A DNA stretch of 64,000 nt, from the NCBI GenBank assembly GCA_963922205.1, contig CAWUHX010000012.1, positions 1,488,001-1,552,000 of the forward strand, given 5' to 3'. The stretch's first letter is position 1; the number at the start of each line of letters is the position of its first letter. The position numbers were made by a program, and so were the translations under genes. Positions 1 through 11,715 of the stretch are shown piece by piece. The notes under the pieces are model-generated. The model made no database searches. It had not been told where the DNA came from and was given only the letters and a program-made list of their open reading frames with translations. The stretch is from Romanomermis culicivorax (lineage: Eukaryota; Nematoda; Enoplea; Mermithida; Mermithidae).

Positions 1-1045
1 GGCGAATAAAAAGAAAGGATGTGGGTTGAATCCCCGGCACAATGTGCAACAGGGCGTCTCGGAAGAGATGCAGTGAAAATTCCTCATTTCAGTGATTTAA
101 TTGAAAGAAATCGAAGATACGAGTTTAATGTTACAAAGTAAATGACGGATGTCTGACTCGGGCCTACATTATAAGTCGTGAGAAAGTGCTCTACAGTTGG
201 GGCACCCTGTTTCACATCACGGGATGTCAGCCAGATGAAACTAAATCAAACGATACTCGATTGTAGAACCTTTCAAATACAGCAAAGGTAACTTGCCGTT
301 TCCTGTAAATAGATGTCAAAAAACGTCTCGATTTCTGAAATTTATTGAAAATTTTCCTAATTTCCGACCTCTCATTTGGAGCATATTGTTCAACAAATAT
401 ATCAAGATTTTGAGCCAGATTTTATTAAATGTATCAGGTGAAGGCAAATTCTGTATTCTTAGAACTTGGTAATGGATTGATTCAGATTACAAAAACATAT
501 TTGAATGACAGTGCTGTGTGTCTGAATCTCAACAGCTCCCAAAACGGTAGACACAATCGAATTGACGATGCAGAAATGAAGAAAAAAATTCTGCGGCATC
601 TTATGGGAAGGTGAAAGTTTCAAATGACTTTTTCGGCTATTGTCCAACGTTTTTGATATTTTAAAATAGCGTAAAAAGTGTCAAGTATGAGATTAGAAAA
701 CTTGTTTCATACTAAATTATAGAGAATTGTCCCCTGCATGTTATACATGATTACATGCCTATCCTCTTTTAGAAACAAGAAGAAACTTGTGGAATAAGCG
801 GTATTTTTTCAGACTTTTTTCAAGACAATACACTAACTATGGCCTATTCATTTTCAAATCAGCCTCAGAATTTAAAATGATCCATAAAAATCATTGAGCA
901 GACAACAAACCTATATGGTATGTAGGCCGAAATTTTTTCTGAATTTTTTTCGGTCAACTCGAGAAAAACGATGTCGCGTACGCAGGTTGTTTATTGAACA
1001 TATTCCTGTGCGTCGACGTTCATTTAAAAAGAAAAGACTAGACTT
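1..1045. other. intron sequence of the PRKAR1 gene
   Basis: AT-rich sequence between the last visible PRKAR1 exon (ends at 1281) and the left edge. No exon, RNA gene or clear repeat seen; the short ORFs at 429-647 show no recognisable motif. Confidence 0.5.
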
Positions 1046-1223
1046 CAGACTGCCCCATGGGGAGGGATATGAGGTGGTTATTACCCCTACCTGAAGTCCT
1101 AAAAATCTATGATTGGGTGCCTGATTTTGGGAAAAATGACGTGTTCAGTATAAATATACGTAGACTCCACCCGCAAATTTTTAAATTTACCCCTATCTGA
1201 AAATCTTATCTTGGGGACCTCTG
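1046..1223 (+). mobile_element. family C short element (hAT-like MITE, ~180 bp), copy 1
   Basis: Begins CAGACTGCCCC and ends GGGGACCTCTG, imperfect inverted termini. The flanks form an 8-bp duplication with one mismatch: ctagactt (1038-1045) and ctagaatt (1224-1231). There are six copies in the window. Confidence 0.8.
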
Positions 1224-1280
1224 CTAGAATTCATTCAGAATAAATTAACAAGTTTGCAACTATTGAAGTATCAAACTCAC

Positions 1281-4200
1281 CAAAATATTCTGATGGACCT
1301 AATTGACCGACGAGTTGTGGTTCCGAATCGTCTGTTCGTCTTTGATAAACTTCGGCTTCACCCTGACAGAATGAATGAACCCATCAAAGTTTTAGTCTCA
1401 TTTTAAAGGAAACCGATATAAACATTATACTTCAACGATAATGAAAAATTCGTCGCCGGCTTGATTTTGTTCGACAATATGCGTTCCCGTTTCGAAAGTG
1501 ATCGGTTCCACAGCGTCAGCTAGCGTTGATCTTTCCCATGGGTCTAAATCCTCTGAAAAATTTTTGATAATTATCGACGAATTATTCTCCATTTTTTCCA
1601 AATGAGCCTCGGAGAGAAAGATGCTCACGTAAATAATAAGCAACCTACGTGCGCGGCCGTCTTTTTTCTCAGATTGACAGTAGCAGTTGAGACTTGAAAT
1701 TGGAAACAAAATTTTTTCTTACGATGCAAGACATCATCTGGCTACGGATTTCTTTAGAAATTTTTGCATTTCCTGGCTCATTTGAAAATGAATGGACTAT
1801 GGTATTAAATATTGGGATGTGATGTTACGTACCGAGGATTTTAACTTTACTGAGAAACTCGTCGTACATTTTTCTCTTTTTAATGACGCTTCCCATCAGA
1901 ATACGACGGTAGGTGTCGCGGTCGAGAGCCCATAATTTTGTATCGACTTTCGCCTTGAATGAAAAATATGATGTAATATTCTGATGACTAGATGACAATA
2001 TGGGAAAGTCGTCATTCCGCTTTATTCATTTTATGGTAAGAAATTTTGGAAACGTCTTCTCACTACAATTTACTTGGGACCTCTAAGATCAAATTTTCAG
2101 GTAGAGGTAAATTCAAAAATTTGCGGGGTAGCCTAGGTAAATATTCACTAAACACGCCATTTTTCTCAAAATTACGCACTCAGTGATGAACTTTTAGGAC
2201 TTCAGGTGTGAGGAGGGTGATACCCCTTCATACCCTTTCCCATGGAGCAGTCTGGAATTTACAATTGTATGCAGATAATGAAGTAATGATATAGTTTCAT
2301 TTGAATTACAAAAAAATGAATATCTTTTGGAGCATGATTCTTTTTTTAACATGGTGCCAATGAAGTTAGTTCTGTACTGATGAAAATTTTAGTCGTGCTA
2401 AGAAAAAGTAATACAAATTAAGAAAAGTTAGCGGCCGTGCTAATGGGACTCGTGCTAAAAAAAGCTTTAGAACCAATCAGGGCTCAAAATAAATTGAGCT
2501 CCTGCGTTTCAAAAGATTGTATTAAGGCTACCTTAACGGTTGCTGCTCGAGGAAGACCATAGATTAGCGCTAATTCGCCAAAACTTCCGCCTTGTTTTAT
2601 GGTCGTCACTTGTTCGTCGTTCACGAAAACGTCAACTTGTCCTTCGTGTATAACGTAAAAATTGTCTCCCTCGTCACCTTAGAATGAAATACATCAAGTC
2701 CATGCAATAATCGAAAAATAATGAAAATTCAAAAATATCCCTTTTCAATCTGTTACTTTCTGAGGATTAAGAAAATGAGAACAACTGAAAAGCAAATGAG
2801 GTGAAAAATCTATCTACCTTGTCGAATAATTATTTCGTCAGCTTTCTTTTCTACGGGACACATAGCGTCGAAAATATCTCTAAAAACCAAGGCAAAATTT
2901 GAAAACAAAGCAAAAATTCTAATAAATACATAACATTTCCTAGTATTTTTCTAGAGACCCACAAGATCAAATTTTCAGGCGAGGGTAAAGCTCAAATTCT
3001 TCTGGTTGGGATACCTACACGAATATCCGCAAAATAAATCCAAATTGGGCACCCAGAGATAAATTTTTACGACTTAAATTAGGAGTAATACCAGGGTTTT
3101 TTTTTGTACATGACCCATTTGCACATGTACAAACGACAGTCAATATTTCATTTGTACAATTTGTACGTAGCAAAAATAAGTATAAGTAACCTGTGTTCCT
3201 CTATGTCATGGCCAAAGACTAATAACCTAATCAGTGTAATTTTCACATTTTATTTATAACTGCAAACAAAATTCATTAAGATTGAGCAAAAAATCGAAAT
3301 TTTCGACTTTCAAGTCTAATTCACAAGCATTGTGGAACAATTTGTCTAGAAAATTATCCAATAGCATAATGAATTTGCATTAGATGATAAACCGATGGTT
3401 AATTCCGCCATGATGACTAATGAAAGCCCAAAAAAAGACGTGAATCTTCCCGGCGCGAAGCGCCGGAAAATTTTTTTTGTGTATTGACCTTCGGCGACGC
3501 TGGAAAATCAATTTTCCAATTATTTATTTCAAGAATTAGATTCGAATTTAGTGTTCAAAAGTCGTAATTTTTAGAATTTTATTATTTGAAAAATTTTTAA
3601 ACCAGTAATTTATTCGTTAACTCTCATGGACTTGGCCGAAAAGATATGAGTGGAAGAGTAGAAATTTCCGAAAACTACTTCCATAACGCTCCCAAACTGA
3701 TTTTACGTTAAGAAAGAGATAATTGCTTCAAAAAGTTCACAGACTTGACGTATTGATCTTTCACAAAAAATGTTCCAATGAAAAACTGCGAATCTTCATT
3801 AAATATCAAGATAAAATATTGAAGATTACGATTACCTCTTAAAACACGAGATAATACGTTTGATATGATGAAAACTATTATACATTAAATGATAGGTGAG
3901 GGCAGGCATTCTGAAAGCCGCGTCTCAGCTAGGCAATACATAATAATGATAATTAAAGTTATAACCCGTGCGAAGCGCCGCAAAATTTTGAGATTATGAA
4001 CTTCCCCAAAATTTTCTTCCCTAAACGGGGAAAGAGCCGTTTGTACATGTACAAATGACTAACTCAAATTCGTTTGACAAAAAAAATTTTCATTTGCCTC
4101 CGGCAAAAAAAACACTGGGTAGTACCCTCCTCATACCTCTCTCTATGGGGCAGCCTGATTTTTCTTTTCCGCTTAAATCCTCGGAAAACATAACGTTCAC

Positions 4201-6254
4201 TTTTGAATGAACATCATCTGATTTTTGTAATGAATTGTGATGTTCCAGTGCCGACTTTTTTGTCGATTCCGGTGCCTTATACAGAATGCCAAATACGTGA
4301 TGTGATGAGTTTGAAAAATTTTTCGAGAATAATAGTTTCCCCATGGTATTGGAGCGCAGATTCAAGTAAAACTTTTAAGTAATGATCATTTTGGAAAGTG
4401 ATAAATCAGGGATGCCGGAATGTTGAGGTCGTCAAAAGCAATCCTAGAAAACTTTGCTTCTTTGAACACGAGAGTGGGAAACTGAATTACTATCACATCG
4501 AAATACGCTTAAAATTCATAAAAAGCAGACCAAGAAATTTTTATGTGCCCTATAGATTAGTCGCTAGTAGAACGAGTACTTGAGTTTGTTCTGATGCCGA
4601 AATCAACCTGAACAATCAGCGACGCTGATCATCAAACGTTTAGTTTCAACACATATCTTTCACGCAAGAAGTGCTTGTGAATTGCTGATGTTTATGATAA
4701 ATGCATCTGTAGAGCGCATGCACTTTTGTACTGCACATAATTGTACTACACACTGTTTGAATGTATGGATCGTAAAATTGTATCAGTGCCAAGCGCCGAT
4801 CCGGTGTCTTGAATATCCTTAGTGATGAATAAACATGTTAATATACTTTTTCTCATTTTCATCCAAGTGCGCGAACAAAACGTTCCTGCACATGGCACTT
4901 TCCAAGGCTCGTCGAGTCTGCTCATCTTTTGGAACGACCTAAAAAATTTTGTTTATTAGCATTGTTTCTAAATCGATCAGTTTGGGAACGAAGGCACGTT
5001 CTATCGACGTGACGACTGTTCAAATCGCATTTTCCAACATGAAAAATTTAAATTTTAACTTTCACGGGAATTTTCGGTGGTCAGGTCTTTATGGAAAATG
5101 CGATATTCCAATAAAAGCTTCGAAATTCAAATGCTGTTTCTGGTAAGACTGGTAACTTGACGTCATTTTTATCTGGAGGAGATATTTTACATACTGTTTT
5201 GACGTAATTCTTTAGATCTTCTTCCTTGTAAACTTCAGCTGATACTGCGCCACGTCTAAATCTGGGTTTCACATCCGGGCCATCGTCTAACGGACCTTGC
5301 GGCGAAACAAGATCTTCATCGGCTTCGCTGTTAGCGTCGGATTCTTTTGACTAAAACGAAAAATAATCCAACTAGAATCAGACAAGGAAGTTGTCATGGA
5401 GAAATGTTGAAAATGGGAAAGACTTATGCTTATCATGACCCTAGATTTTTTCGATTCTTTCTAATATCACGCTTTTCCAAAATGGAGGAGATAAACCACG
5501 CGGTCGGGAATACATTCAAGCTAAAATTTTACAGTAATTGGATAACGGAAAACTTGGAATTGTTACCAACCATACACGTTCTTGGAGGGTTATCCCCCAA
5601 CAGACTAATGTCTGACTCTTGGCAAAACCCTGGTTGACCCTAGCGGCTTTTGGCCCTATTAAATTTCCAAGTTGATCAGACTCAACAGGCTAATAATAAA
5701 CTTAAACTATTCAAATAAAAATGAATAACCCCTGCTGCATATGCCTGAAACTGTACTATCTTTTGTACTACCAAATATGTTTAAAATTTGATTGCAGTTT
5801 CTCACCGCTTGACAAAAAATGAACGAATTAAGAACCCCCCTCCGGAAGAACAACCACATGCGGAGAGGTACCAGAGGGTAATATGCACTACTTAAAGTAT
5901 GAAAATGAATCACTCTGGGTACTCAACTATGAGGGAAAAAGTGTTTTTCGTGGACATTTAGATTGTTCCTCTATAAATAAAACTCTGACCTCGTAAACCT
6001 CTGTCTCATTCTAAATTCTCAGATTTCTACGACGTTCGATCAATTACTAGTAAACAAATGCCGTAATCAAAATTTACCGTGCGTAAGCTGTGTTCTAAAG
6101 TTGTGAAGTATTCTTTCAAGAATGTTACAGGATAAAGCGGTCGCTTGATGCACAACTGAACTATAGCGTCTTTGATCAATTTTTGAATGTTGTTGGTACG
6201 ACAATAATCTTCGCATGCCCTCAGTTGTGATTCATCGCCAGTCTGAGAAGCCAT
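1281..6254 (-). CDS. PRKAR1: cAMP-dependent protein kinase type I regulatory subunit, 3' end missing
   Basis: Exons on the minus strand, in order: 6254-6078, 5350-5195, 4938-4847, 2879-2818, 2677-2532, 1953-1833, 1552-1431 and 1362-1281. All junctions are GT..AG and the frame stays open for 319 codons. The start is the ATG at 6254 ([10 protein letters not shown]). Residues 5-55 are the RIIa-type dimerisation/docking helix bundle ([15 protein letters not shown]), which binds AKAPs. The pseudosubstrate inhibitor RRGAVSAEV, near residue 91, has Ala at the phospho-acceptor position, so this is type I. Cyclic-nucleotide domain A follows, with the phosphate-binding cassette [16 protein letters not shown] in exon 5. 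Domain B begins around [16 protein letters not shown]. The sequence breaks at LGPSEYFG, just inside the second cassette; no exon matching the remaining 60 or so residues was found in 1-1280. RI subunits are normally about 380 residues. In the family, the protein holds the PKA catalytic subunit inactive until cAMP binds. Introns carry three family C elements and one 1-kb hAT-like element. Confidence 0.94.
2074..2254 (-). mobile_element. family C short element, copy 2
   Basis: Reverse copy of family C in a PRKAR1 intron. The target duplication is caatttac (2066-2073) and gaatttac (2255-2262). The 5' terminus is degraded. Confidence 0.75.
2953..4157 (-). mobile_element. family C short element, copy 3, split by a 1-kb insertion
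   Basis: Both ends are bounded by the exact 8-bp duplication atttttct (2945-2952 and 4158-4165). The two halves, 2953-3091 and 4118-4157, are separated by the hAT-like element at 3092-4117, so this copy is the older of the two. Confidence 0.8.
3092..4117 (-). mobile_element. family K hAT-like non-autonomous element (~1.03 kb), copy 1
   Basis: Begins CAGGG plus a T-run and TTGTACATG; ends with an A-run and CACTG. The flanks agtaatac and ggtagtac match at 6 of 8. A subterminal palindrome TTTGTACATGTACAAA lies near 4030-4045. Internal GC hairpins are at 3450-3466 and near 3965-3981. No transposase ORF. Inserted in family C copy 3 within a PRKAR1 intron. Confidence 0.8.
4158..4846. other. PRKAR1 intron, no further feature seen
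   Basis: AT-rich remainder of the intron between exons 3 and 4. The 61- and 91-residue ORFs here lack recognisable motifs. Confidence 0.4.
5351..6077. other. PRKAR1 intron 1, nothing recognised
   Basis: 727 bp between the dimerisation-domain exon and the pseudosubstrate exon. No repeat or RNA signal that I can support. Confidence 0.4.
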
Positions 6255-6739
6255 GTAGAGAATTAAGAGCTGTCTTTTGAACGACCAATATGAAATTGAA
6301 ATAACTCTGCAGAATGGAAACGTCGAAGTTTGAACGCTACAATGTAAATTTAAAATGAATAAAAATAATGTATATATTGTATATACAATCGAAATTCGGT
6401 AGTAAGTACTCTGGATAAAAATGCGTAAGGCTTGGCGTGGCCCAGCCCGGTCTATGTACTCCGAGATAGGGACTAACTTCGCCAAAGACACATACGGAAA
6501 AAATCAGAAAATTGCTGCTTTTTTGTTTCCAAAATCAAACGGAAACTGTTTTTTTTCACCTCAGTCGATCTTTTAGACACTTGTTGGTGTTTATCTATAA
6601 GCCAGTTGAACAATTAATTATTTGAATGTGCTTCAATGCAAAGGAGAAAAAAATTGTATTTTTACGATGCATTTTGCATACAAAAGATATAAATAAAATA
6701 AAAGATATGGTCTATGTATCCATCATGTAGAACACATAT
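6255..6739. other. upstream flank of PRKAR1
   Basis: Sequence immediately 5' of the PRKAR1 start codon, presumably 5' UTR and promoter. I see no reliable core-promoter motif. The reading frame upstream of the ATG stays open to 6491, but it is low-complexity, hydrophobic and not conserved. Confidence 0.35.
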
Positions 6740-7400
6740 AGTACATTTGCAGTAGTTTGCTCACAGACAGATTCGAAAAGCAAAAATTTGGACATATTTC
6801 AGATGCATATATACCTGGACAAACTCTGTCGGTTCAGCTGGTACCAGCCAGCCGAAAAAGTTGCTTGGTGGCCAAATCATTTTGGTCGTTGCCATACCAA
6901 ACAAGGTGGCCAGATGCATAGTAGATTTATTTTGTAGGAAATGGAAAGAATGCAATCACAGCTAATTTTCAAGCTTAATCCAGAGTCTACACATTTTTTA
7001 GAACATACTAGTGTATCCAGTGAACCTGGAACCTACATAACGTCAGAGGAAAAAATTATGCCTGGAAAATCTGGAAGACTCAGAACTTGAAAAAGTGCAT
7101 TTTTGTGCGTTTCAGAAAGTCAAAATTTCCCGGTGCATGTAGCACCAGTGTTCATTTATCGGATTCGGCTACAGCGTAACATTCAGGAGTCAAGTACTAT
7201 AACTCAATCAACATTCAATTCTTCTGTTGATCTTATTAATGTATTTTCTCACTCTGGGAGTGTTATGAATTATGATAGTTATAGGCAGATTAAAATAGGA
7301 AAAATCATTGTGATGAAAATTTTGCAGTTTGTTCAGTCTTTTTACCATTTCATGAATGAATTATTACCAATCATTTTTGCTCAAAAAAACTGGAAATATT
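6740..7400 (+). repeat. family F dispersed repeat, copy 1
   Basis: About 600 bp similar to 11716-12300: shared blocks include the ATACCTGGACAAAC start, the AGAATGCAATCA block and a gtgcatttttgtgc block. It contains a diverged hairpin at 7131-7147 whose stem reads GGTGC / GCACC instead of the usual GGCGC / GCGCC. Confidence 0.6.
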
Positions 7401-7817
7401 GAAAAACCATATTGAAAGGCAAATTCATGTATATATATTAGTGATCGTACGGGGTCCCCGTCCCCGAAAGGATACCGGGGATACCCAGCGTTTTCCTCCC
7501 CGTCCCCGTTCCCGGTCTAAAAAAGTCATCGGGGATTCCGTTTTTCGGGGAATTTCATTTTAGTAATGCAATTTGTTCAGCATACCACATTTTCCGTTAA
7601 CTAATATAACTACACTTTAATTTATTAAGTACAAGACAATGAACAAAATTATAGAAAAATATAGTATTATACATATTACAGGGTTCATACACAATCTGGA
7701 AAACCTGGAAAACACAGGGAATTTTTTTCAGGTCTGGAAAACCTGGAAACACAGGGAATTTTGTGGAAAAATAAATATTTTGTGTTGAAAAGTATAGAGG
7801 ATAATCGTCAAATTTTT

Positions 7818-7834
7818 TCGCCGCGCTGCGGCGA
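7818..7834 (+). repeat. 7-3-7 GC hairpin with divergent stem
   Basis: TCGCCGC-GCT-GCGGCGA, a perfect 7-bp stem with a 3-nt loop after an AAATTTTTT tract. Same architecture and position as the standard hairpin, but a different stem sequence that still pairs completely. Confidence 0.8.
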
Positions 7835-8102
7835 GTTTTCTTATTCGACTATGCACATTGAAAGTGAAATTGCTTAAAATCATCGAGTATTTGAGATCGT
7901 TTTTTTTAGTTTTTCAACTTCAACTTTCAATTTAGCCTTTAAATTATTATGTCAAAGTCAACGTTTCAATTGGATTGTAAGGGTAATATTCAAGAAAACA
8001 TTCAAACTCCTCATTTATGCCAGAAAATTGGAGACTAATCAACAAAATGTTTTCGGCTATATAGAGCATTCATATTTGCGAGCGAAAAAAATCGAGTCTG
8101 GT

Positions 8103-8890
8103 CAGGGTTTTTTAGGTTAATTAGGAGCCATGGCTTCTAAAAACTCTGAGTGACTCCTAAAAATTTAGGGGCACAAGCCAACATGGCTTATAAAAATTAG
8201 AGCCTAACGACCCTTTTGATTGGGTGAGTTTCCTGTCTGGAGATGCATTCTTATGCGTTTTCAAGAAAACATATCGAAAATTTTCCGGCGCTTCGCGCTG
8301 AATTTAAAATCACTTATGATTCTTGTTATCATTTCTGTTGTGCTGGCTTATAGCTTTTAAACGTCAGCATGTTATGGATGAATGTTTGACCTTGTATTGT
8401 TTTTTCACATATTTGACTGAAACCTAGATTTTTCTAGATTATTTCCACAAAATCATTTTGTGGCTCTTTAGAATTTTCGGCTTTCGGGAAGATAACTTTT
8501 TGCATTGGGAAAATGATTAAGCGTGGGACAATAGCAGAGGTTCTTCTGTCTGAAACAGTCATTCAATTCATTGCTGCTTGCCTATTTTAGTTTGCCTGAC
8601 TGAAAACATGTTGAATTCACTGAAAAATTAGATTTTTCAGGCAGGAAATATATATTAAAAATAGTCATTTTCTAACGATATAGAATATCAAAATCCAAAT
8701 TTTTTCCGATGCTATTACCGATCGATATCCGAGTCAAAAGTAAAATATCTATCACACTTTTTTATGGTTTATACCAGTGTTTTTTTGCACTGTGCAAAAC
8801 TTTTTCTGCTTATGCAGAACTTTTTTTCAGATTTTTTGCATCTTGCAAAAAAAAATATTTATCAAGTGTGAAAAAATTTGGTGTTTTCAT
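8103..8890 (+). mobile_element. family B element, 3'-incomplete copy
   Basis: Starts CAGGG, then a short T-run, AGG and AATTAGGAGCCATGGC, matching the 5' end of the intact copy at 61308. The shared body (gacccttttgatt, then the hairpin at 8285-8301) follows. No matching 3' terminus is recognisable; the right boundary is approximate. Confidence 0.55.
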
Positions 8891-8942
8891 ATAGAAAAGA
8901 TGCATTTTGGTGCATTCTAGTAGGTGCAAATCTCAAAATTTT

Positions 8943-8959
8943 CCGGCGCTTCGCGCCGG
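8943..8959 (+). repeat. canonical GC hairpin (reference copy)
   Basis: CCGGCGCTTCGCGCCGG preceded by AAAATTTT. Other close or exact copies start at 3450, 9629, 9995 (loop TAC), 12411, 12901 (loop TCA), 14142, 14628 (loop TCC), 38345, 42079, 47070, 47183, 47961, 56574, 59765 and 61479 (loop TGC). Copies from 47070 to 56574, and the one at 3450, are on the minus strand. Confidence 0.9.
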
Positions 8960-9511
8960 TTATAGATTTAATAAGCATTATTATTTATTTCCTAGCTTCA
9001 ATACCCAAAAAATTTTTTCCGGCGGTTGGCGCCGGAAACATTACTATAATACACATTATTCCCACCTGTGGGTGGATGGGTATAATAAATATGCATAAGC
9101 GTTTATATTAACTTACAAAGTTGTGCTAGACATGGTTCTATTTTAAGCATTATTGAGTGACCCTATATGGTTTTGTATAGTGTAGGTAGTTATCAAGATC
9201 TTTTAGTCATGTCTAGGCTGATGCAGTCAGTTGAATATAGTACTGAATGAGGCAGACAATGTAAGAATATTGTCATAGTTTTTAATTGATTAGGTACATA
9301 CTTGACTTGAAAAATCAAGATTTGAGTCCTGGAAAATTCTCAACTCGCATGTTTGATTGATTTCAGATTTATAATAGATTATATACAGATTTTATTGACT
9401 TCAGATAATATAAATGAGTACTCATGTAGTATTTAATGTATGTGAAAATATCTCTCCCCGTCCCCGTCCCCGAAAAAATCTGTCCCCGTACGATCACTAA
9501 TATATAATATA

Positions 9512-10562
9512 CAGGGCCGTGCACTAGGGGGGGCGGGGGGCGGCCGCCCCCCCCCCCATTGAGGCAGTAACTCTAAACCGAAAAGATGCGTTTTGGTGGA
9601 CTTTAAAAGGCCAAAATCTCAAAATTTTCCGGCGCTTCGCGCCGGTCATGGGTATAATTATAAATATATTCTATCAGACGCGGCCGTTAGCATATCTAGT
9701 TCGACTTACTAATTAATGCTCAACAGTTTCTATCAATCAAGTTAGCTCGTTTCATTTTCTAATCGTTTACAGTCAATTATGTCGCCGAAAACAGAGATTT
9801 TTCATCAAGTCTCTCAATTTTTTCTCTCGATGATTGGAATTTTTTAAACGTTTGCAATCTGAACTTTTGCGTTTATTGAAGGTGGAAATTGAAGACATTA
9901 CTCTAGAACGCGGTTTCAAAACATTTGTTCACGAATTATCTGTTGGAGAGTTTTATTTTTCAGCGTTTTAGAATACAAAAACCCAAAAATTTTTCCGGCG
10001 CTACGCGCCGGAATGGGAGGCAAATTACGCTTCATCAGTCTGATTTTAATTTATTTCCCAACGTTATGAAGGTTCATTTTCCAGCGTTTTAGAAAGTGAA
10101 AATCAAAAAATTTTTCTGGCGCTCCGCGTCGGACCAAGGAAGTGTTTTAGAAACGTTTTAGAAAGTGAAAATCAAAAAATTTTTTCGGCGCTCCGCGCCG
10201 GACTATTCAATAGAACACCAATATATTCTTCATGAGCTCATTTTGACTAACATAACCAGAATTTTCTCAATTTTTTCCTCATTTTTGCAGGTTTCTGACT
10301 ACAAATACAACAAAATGCTTGGGTATGTTCCTAAAATGCATAAAAAAGCATCCGTAGCCACATTATAAGCGTTTTTAAAACTGTGGAAAATTTTTGGAAA
10401 ATGAGGAAAAAAATTTTGGGTCCGGTTCTCATGTGGAAAAAATCTTCGAGGAAAAAAACGGTGATGCACACAGTATATCCGCGTAGGATCAACATTTTCT
10501 GGGGCTATTCAGTGAAAAAATCTAGTCCGCCCCCCCATGAAAAAATCCTGCGCACGGCCCTG
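9512..10562 (+). mobile_element. family A element with CAGGGCCGTGC ends
   Basis: Termini CAGGGCCGTGCAC and GCGCACGGCCCTG are inverted repeats with one mismatch. The body matches family A, with hairpins at 9629, 9995, 10116 and 10185. A family A-type 3' end (gaggaaaaaaacggtg) survives inside, near 10448-10463, followed by about 100 bp leading to the new terminus. At the left the usual A 5' end is replaced. TA-rich flanks make the target duplication uncertain. Confidence 0.7.
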
Positions 10563-10580
10563 TATATATATATATATATC
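10563..10580. repeat. TA microsatellite
   Basis: Pure (TA)n run directly beside the transposon end. Confidence 0.85.
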
Positions 10581-10639
10581 TGCTTAAACAGTCATATCAC
10601 CTCTAAGTCATGCATAAATGTTTCATTGGATTCCACTGG

Positions 10640-11330
10640 TGGTCAGTGATCATGATGTTCAATTCCCTGATCGATTGGTTCCATTTTCTGGATGTTTGAT
10701 TATTTCCTTTTTTGGTTGGTTGCTCGATTCTTTAGTTGATCAGGTAGTTAGTTGAAATTGGTTTATTGATTAGTTGGTTCACTGACACTGTGATTTTGTT
10801 GGTTCCTTGACTGGTTCATTGATTCTCAGATAGACTGATTGATTTAATGATTAGTTGATTCACTCACTCCCTGACTGATTGGTTGGATAATTGATTCACT
10901 GATATTTTGGTTGATTCCCTGATCGGTTGATTGACTACCTGATTGATTGGTTGGTTGGTTTATTGATTCCCTGGTTGATCGGCTGTTTCCCTTATTGGTT
11001 GGTTAGATTTCATAATTGGTTGGTTGATTCATTGATTTTCGGATTGGTTGCATGATTTCCTGATTGGTTAGTCGGTTGCTTCTCTGACTGGTTGGCTGGT
11101 TCATTGATATCCTGGTTGGCTAGTAAACTTCCTAATCAGTTTGTTGGTTAATTTCCTGATTGGTTGCTTCACTGATTTTCTGGTTGTTTGGTTGGTTGTA
11201 TCCCTGATTGGTTGGCTGGATCATTGATACCCTGGTTGGCAAGTAAATTTCCTGATTAGTTTGTTGGTTGATTCCCTGATTGGTTTGTTGGTTATTGCAT
11301 TGGTTGGTCGGTTGGTTAATTCCAACCTGG
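10640..11330 (+). repeat. degenerate TGATTGGTTGGTT minisatellite, left arm
   Basis: About 700 bp of imperfect 12-40 bp units built from TGATTGGT, GGTTGATT and TTCCCTGATT. Forward member of a large inverted pair with 11460-11715. Confidence 0.8.
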
Positions 11331-11459
11331 ACAATGGGTTCAACTGGATGCCACTCGGTACCAGATGAGGCGACCTCGGTACCAGATGACCTGATTCTCA
11401 GCACCATATCATGTTTTGTGTGCAAATCGATTTTAACTGAGAGAAAATGACATCGCGAA
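11331..11459. repeat. spacer between minisatellite arms, repeated at 18830
   Basis: Unique-looking spacer with GGTTCAACTGGATGC, CACTCGGTACCAGATGAG and CAGCACCA blocks. A diverged copy lies at 18830-18930, so it belongs to a dispersed repeat rather than a gene. Confidence 0.6.
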
Positions 11460-11715
11460 ACCAAGCAACCAGACAATCAATTAACTAACGAATCAACCAG
11501 AGAATCAGTGAATCTACTAATCAGTAAATCAAAGAATTAATCATGGACGCAATGAGTGAACCAACCAACCAATTAGGAAAGCAACGAAACAAACAATCAG
11601 GGAATTAATCAATCGGATGGGAAATCAGTGAAGCAACCAACCAAAAAACCAGGCAAACAACCTATCAACCAAGCTGGAAATCAGTGATGCAGCCAACCCA
11701 TCAATCATGGAATTA
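11460..11715 (-). repeat. degenerate AACCAACCAATCA minisatellite, inverted right arm
   Basis: The reverse complement of the left-arm unit (accaaccaatta, ggaaatcagtgaagcaacc and similar). Together with 10640-11330 it can form a very large imperfect stem. Confidence 0.75.

Larger units (their letters stand above)
7439..9499 (+). mobile_element. 2.06-kb hAT-like element with long perfect terminal inverted repeats
   Basis: Begins TAGTGATCGTACGGGG and ends with its exact reverse complement. Near both ends are repeated GTCCCCGTCCCCG blocks. The flanks are TA-rich (atatatat and atatataa, 7 of 8). The interior is a mosaic: a CAGGGTTCATACAC terminus at 7679, a variant hairpin at 7818-7834, and a family B fragment from 8103. 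No transposase ORF is visible. Confidence 0.7.

Noticed and set aside
6255..6491. N-terminal extension of PRKAR1 upstream of 6254
   Set aside because: Open by chance; hydrophobic, not conserved, while the ATG at 6254 gives the normal N-terminus.
11132..11476. 114-residue N/Q-rich ORF
   Set aside because: Antisense of the TGATTGGTTGGTT minisatellite; composition is dictated by the repeat.
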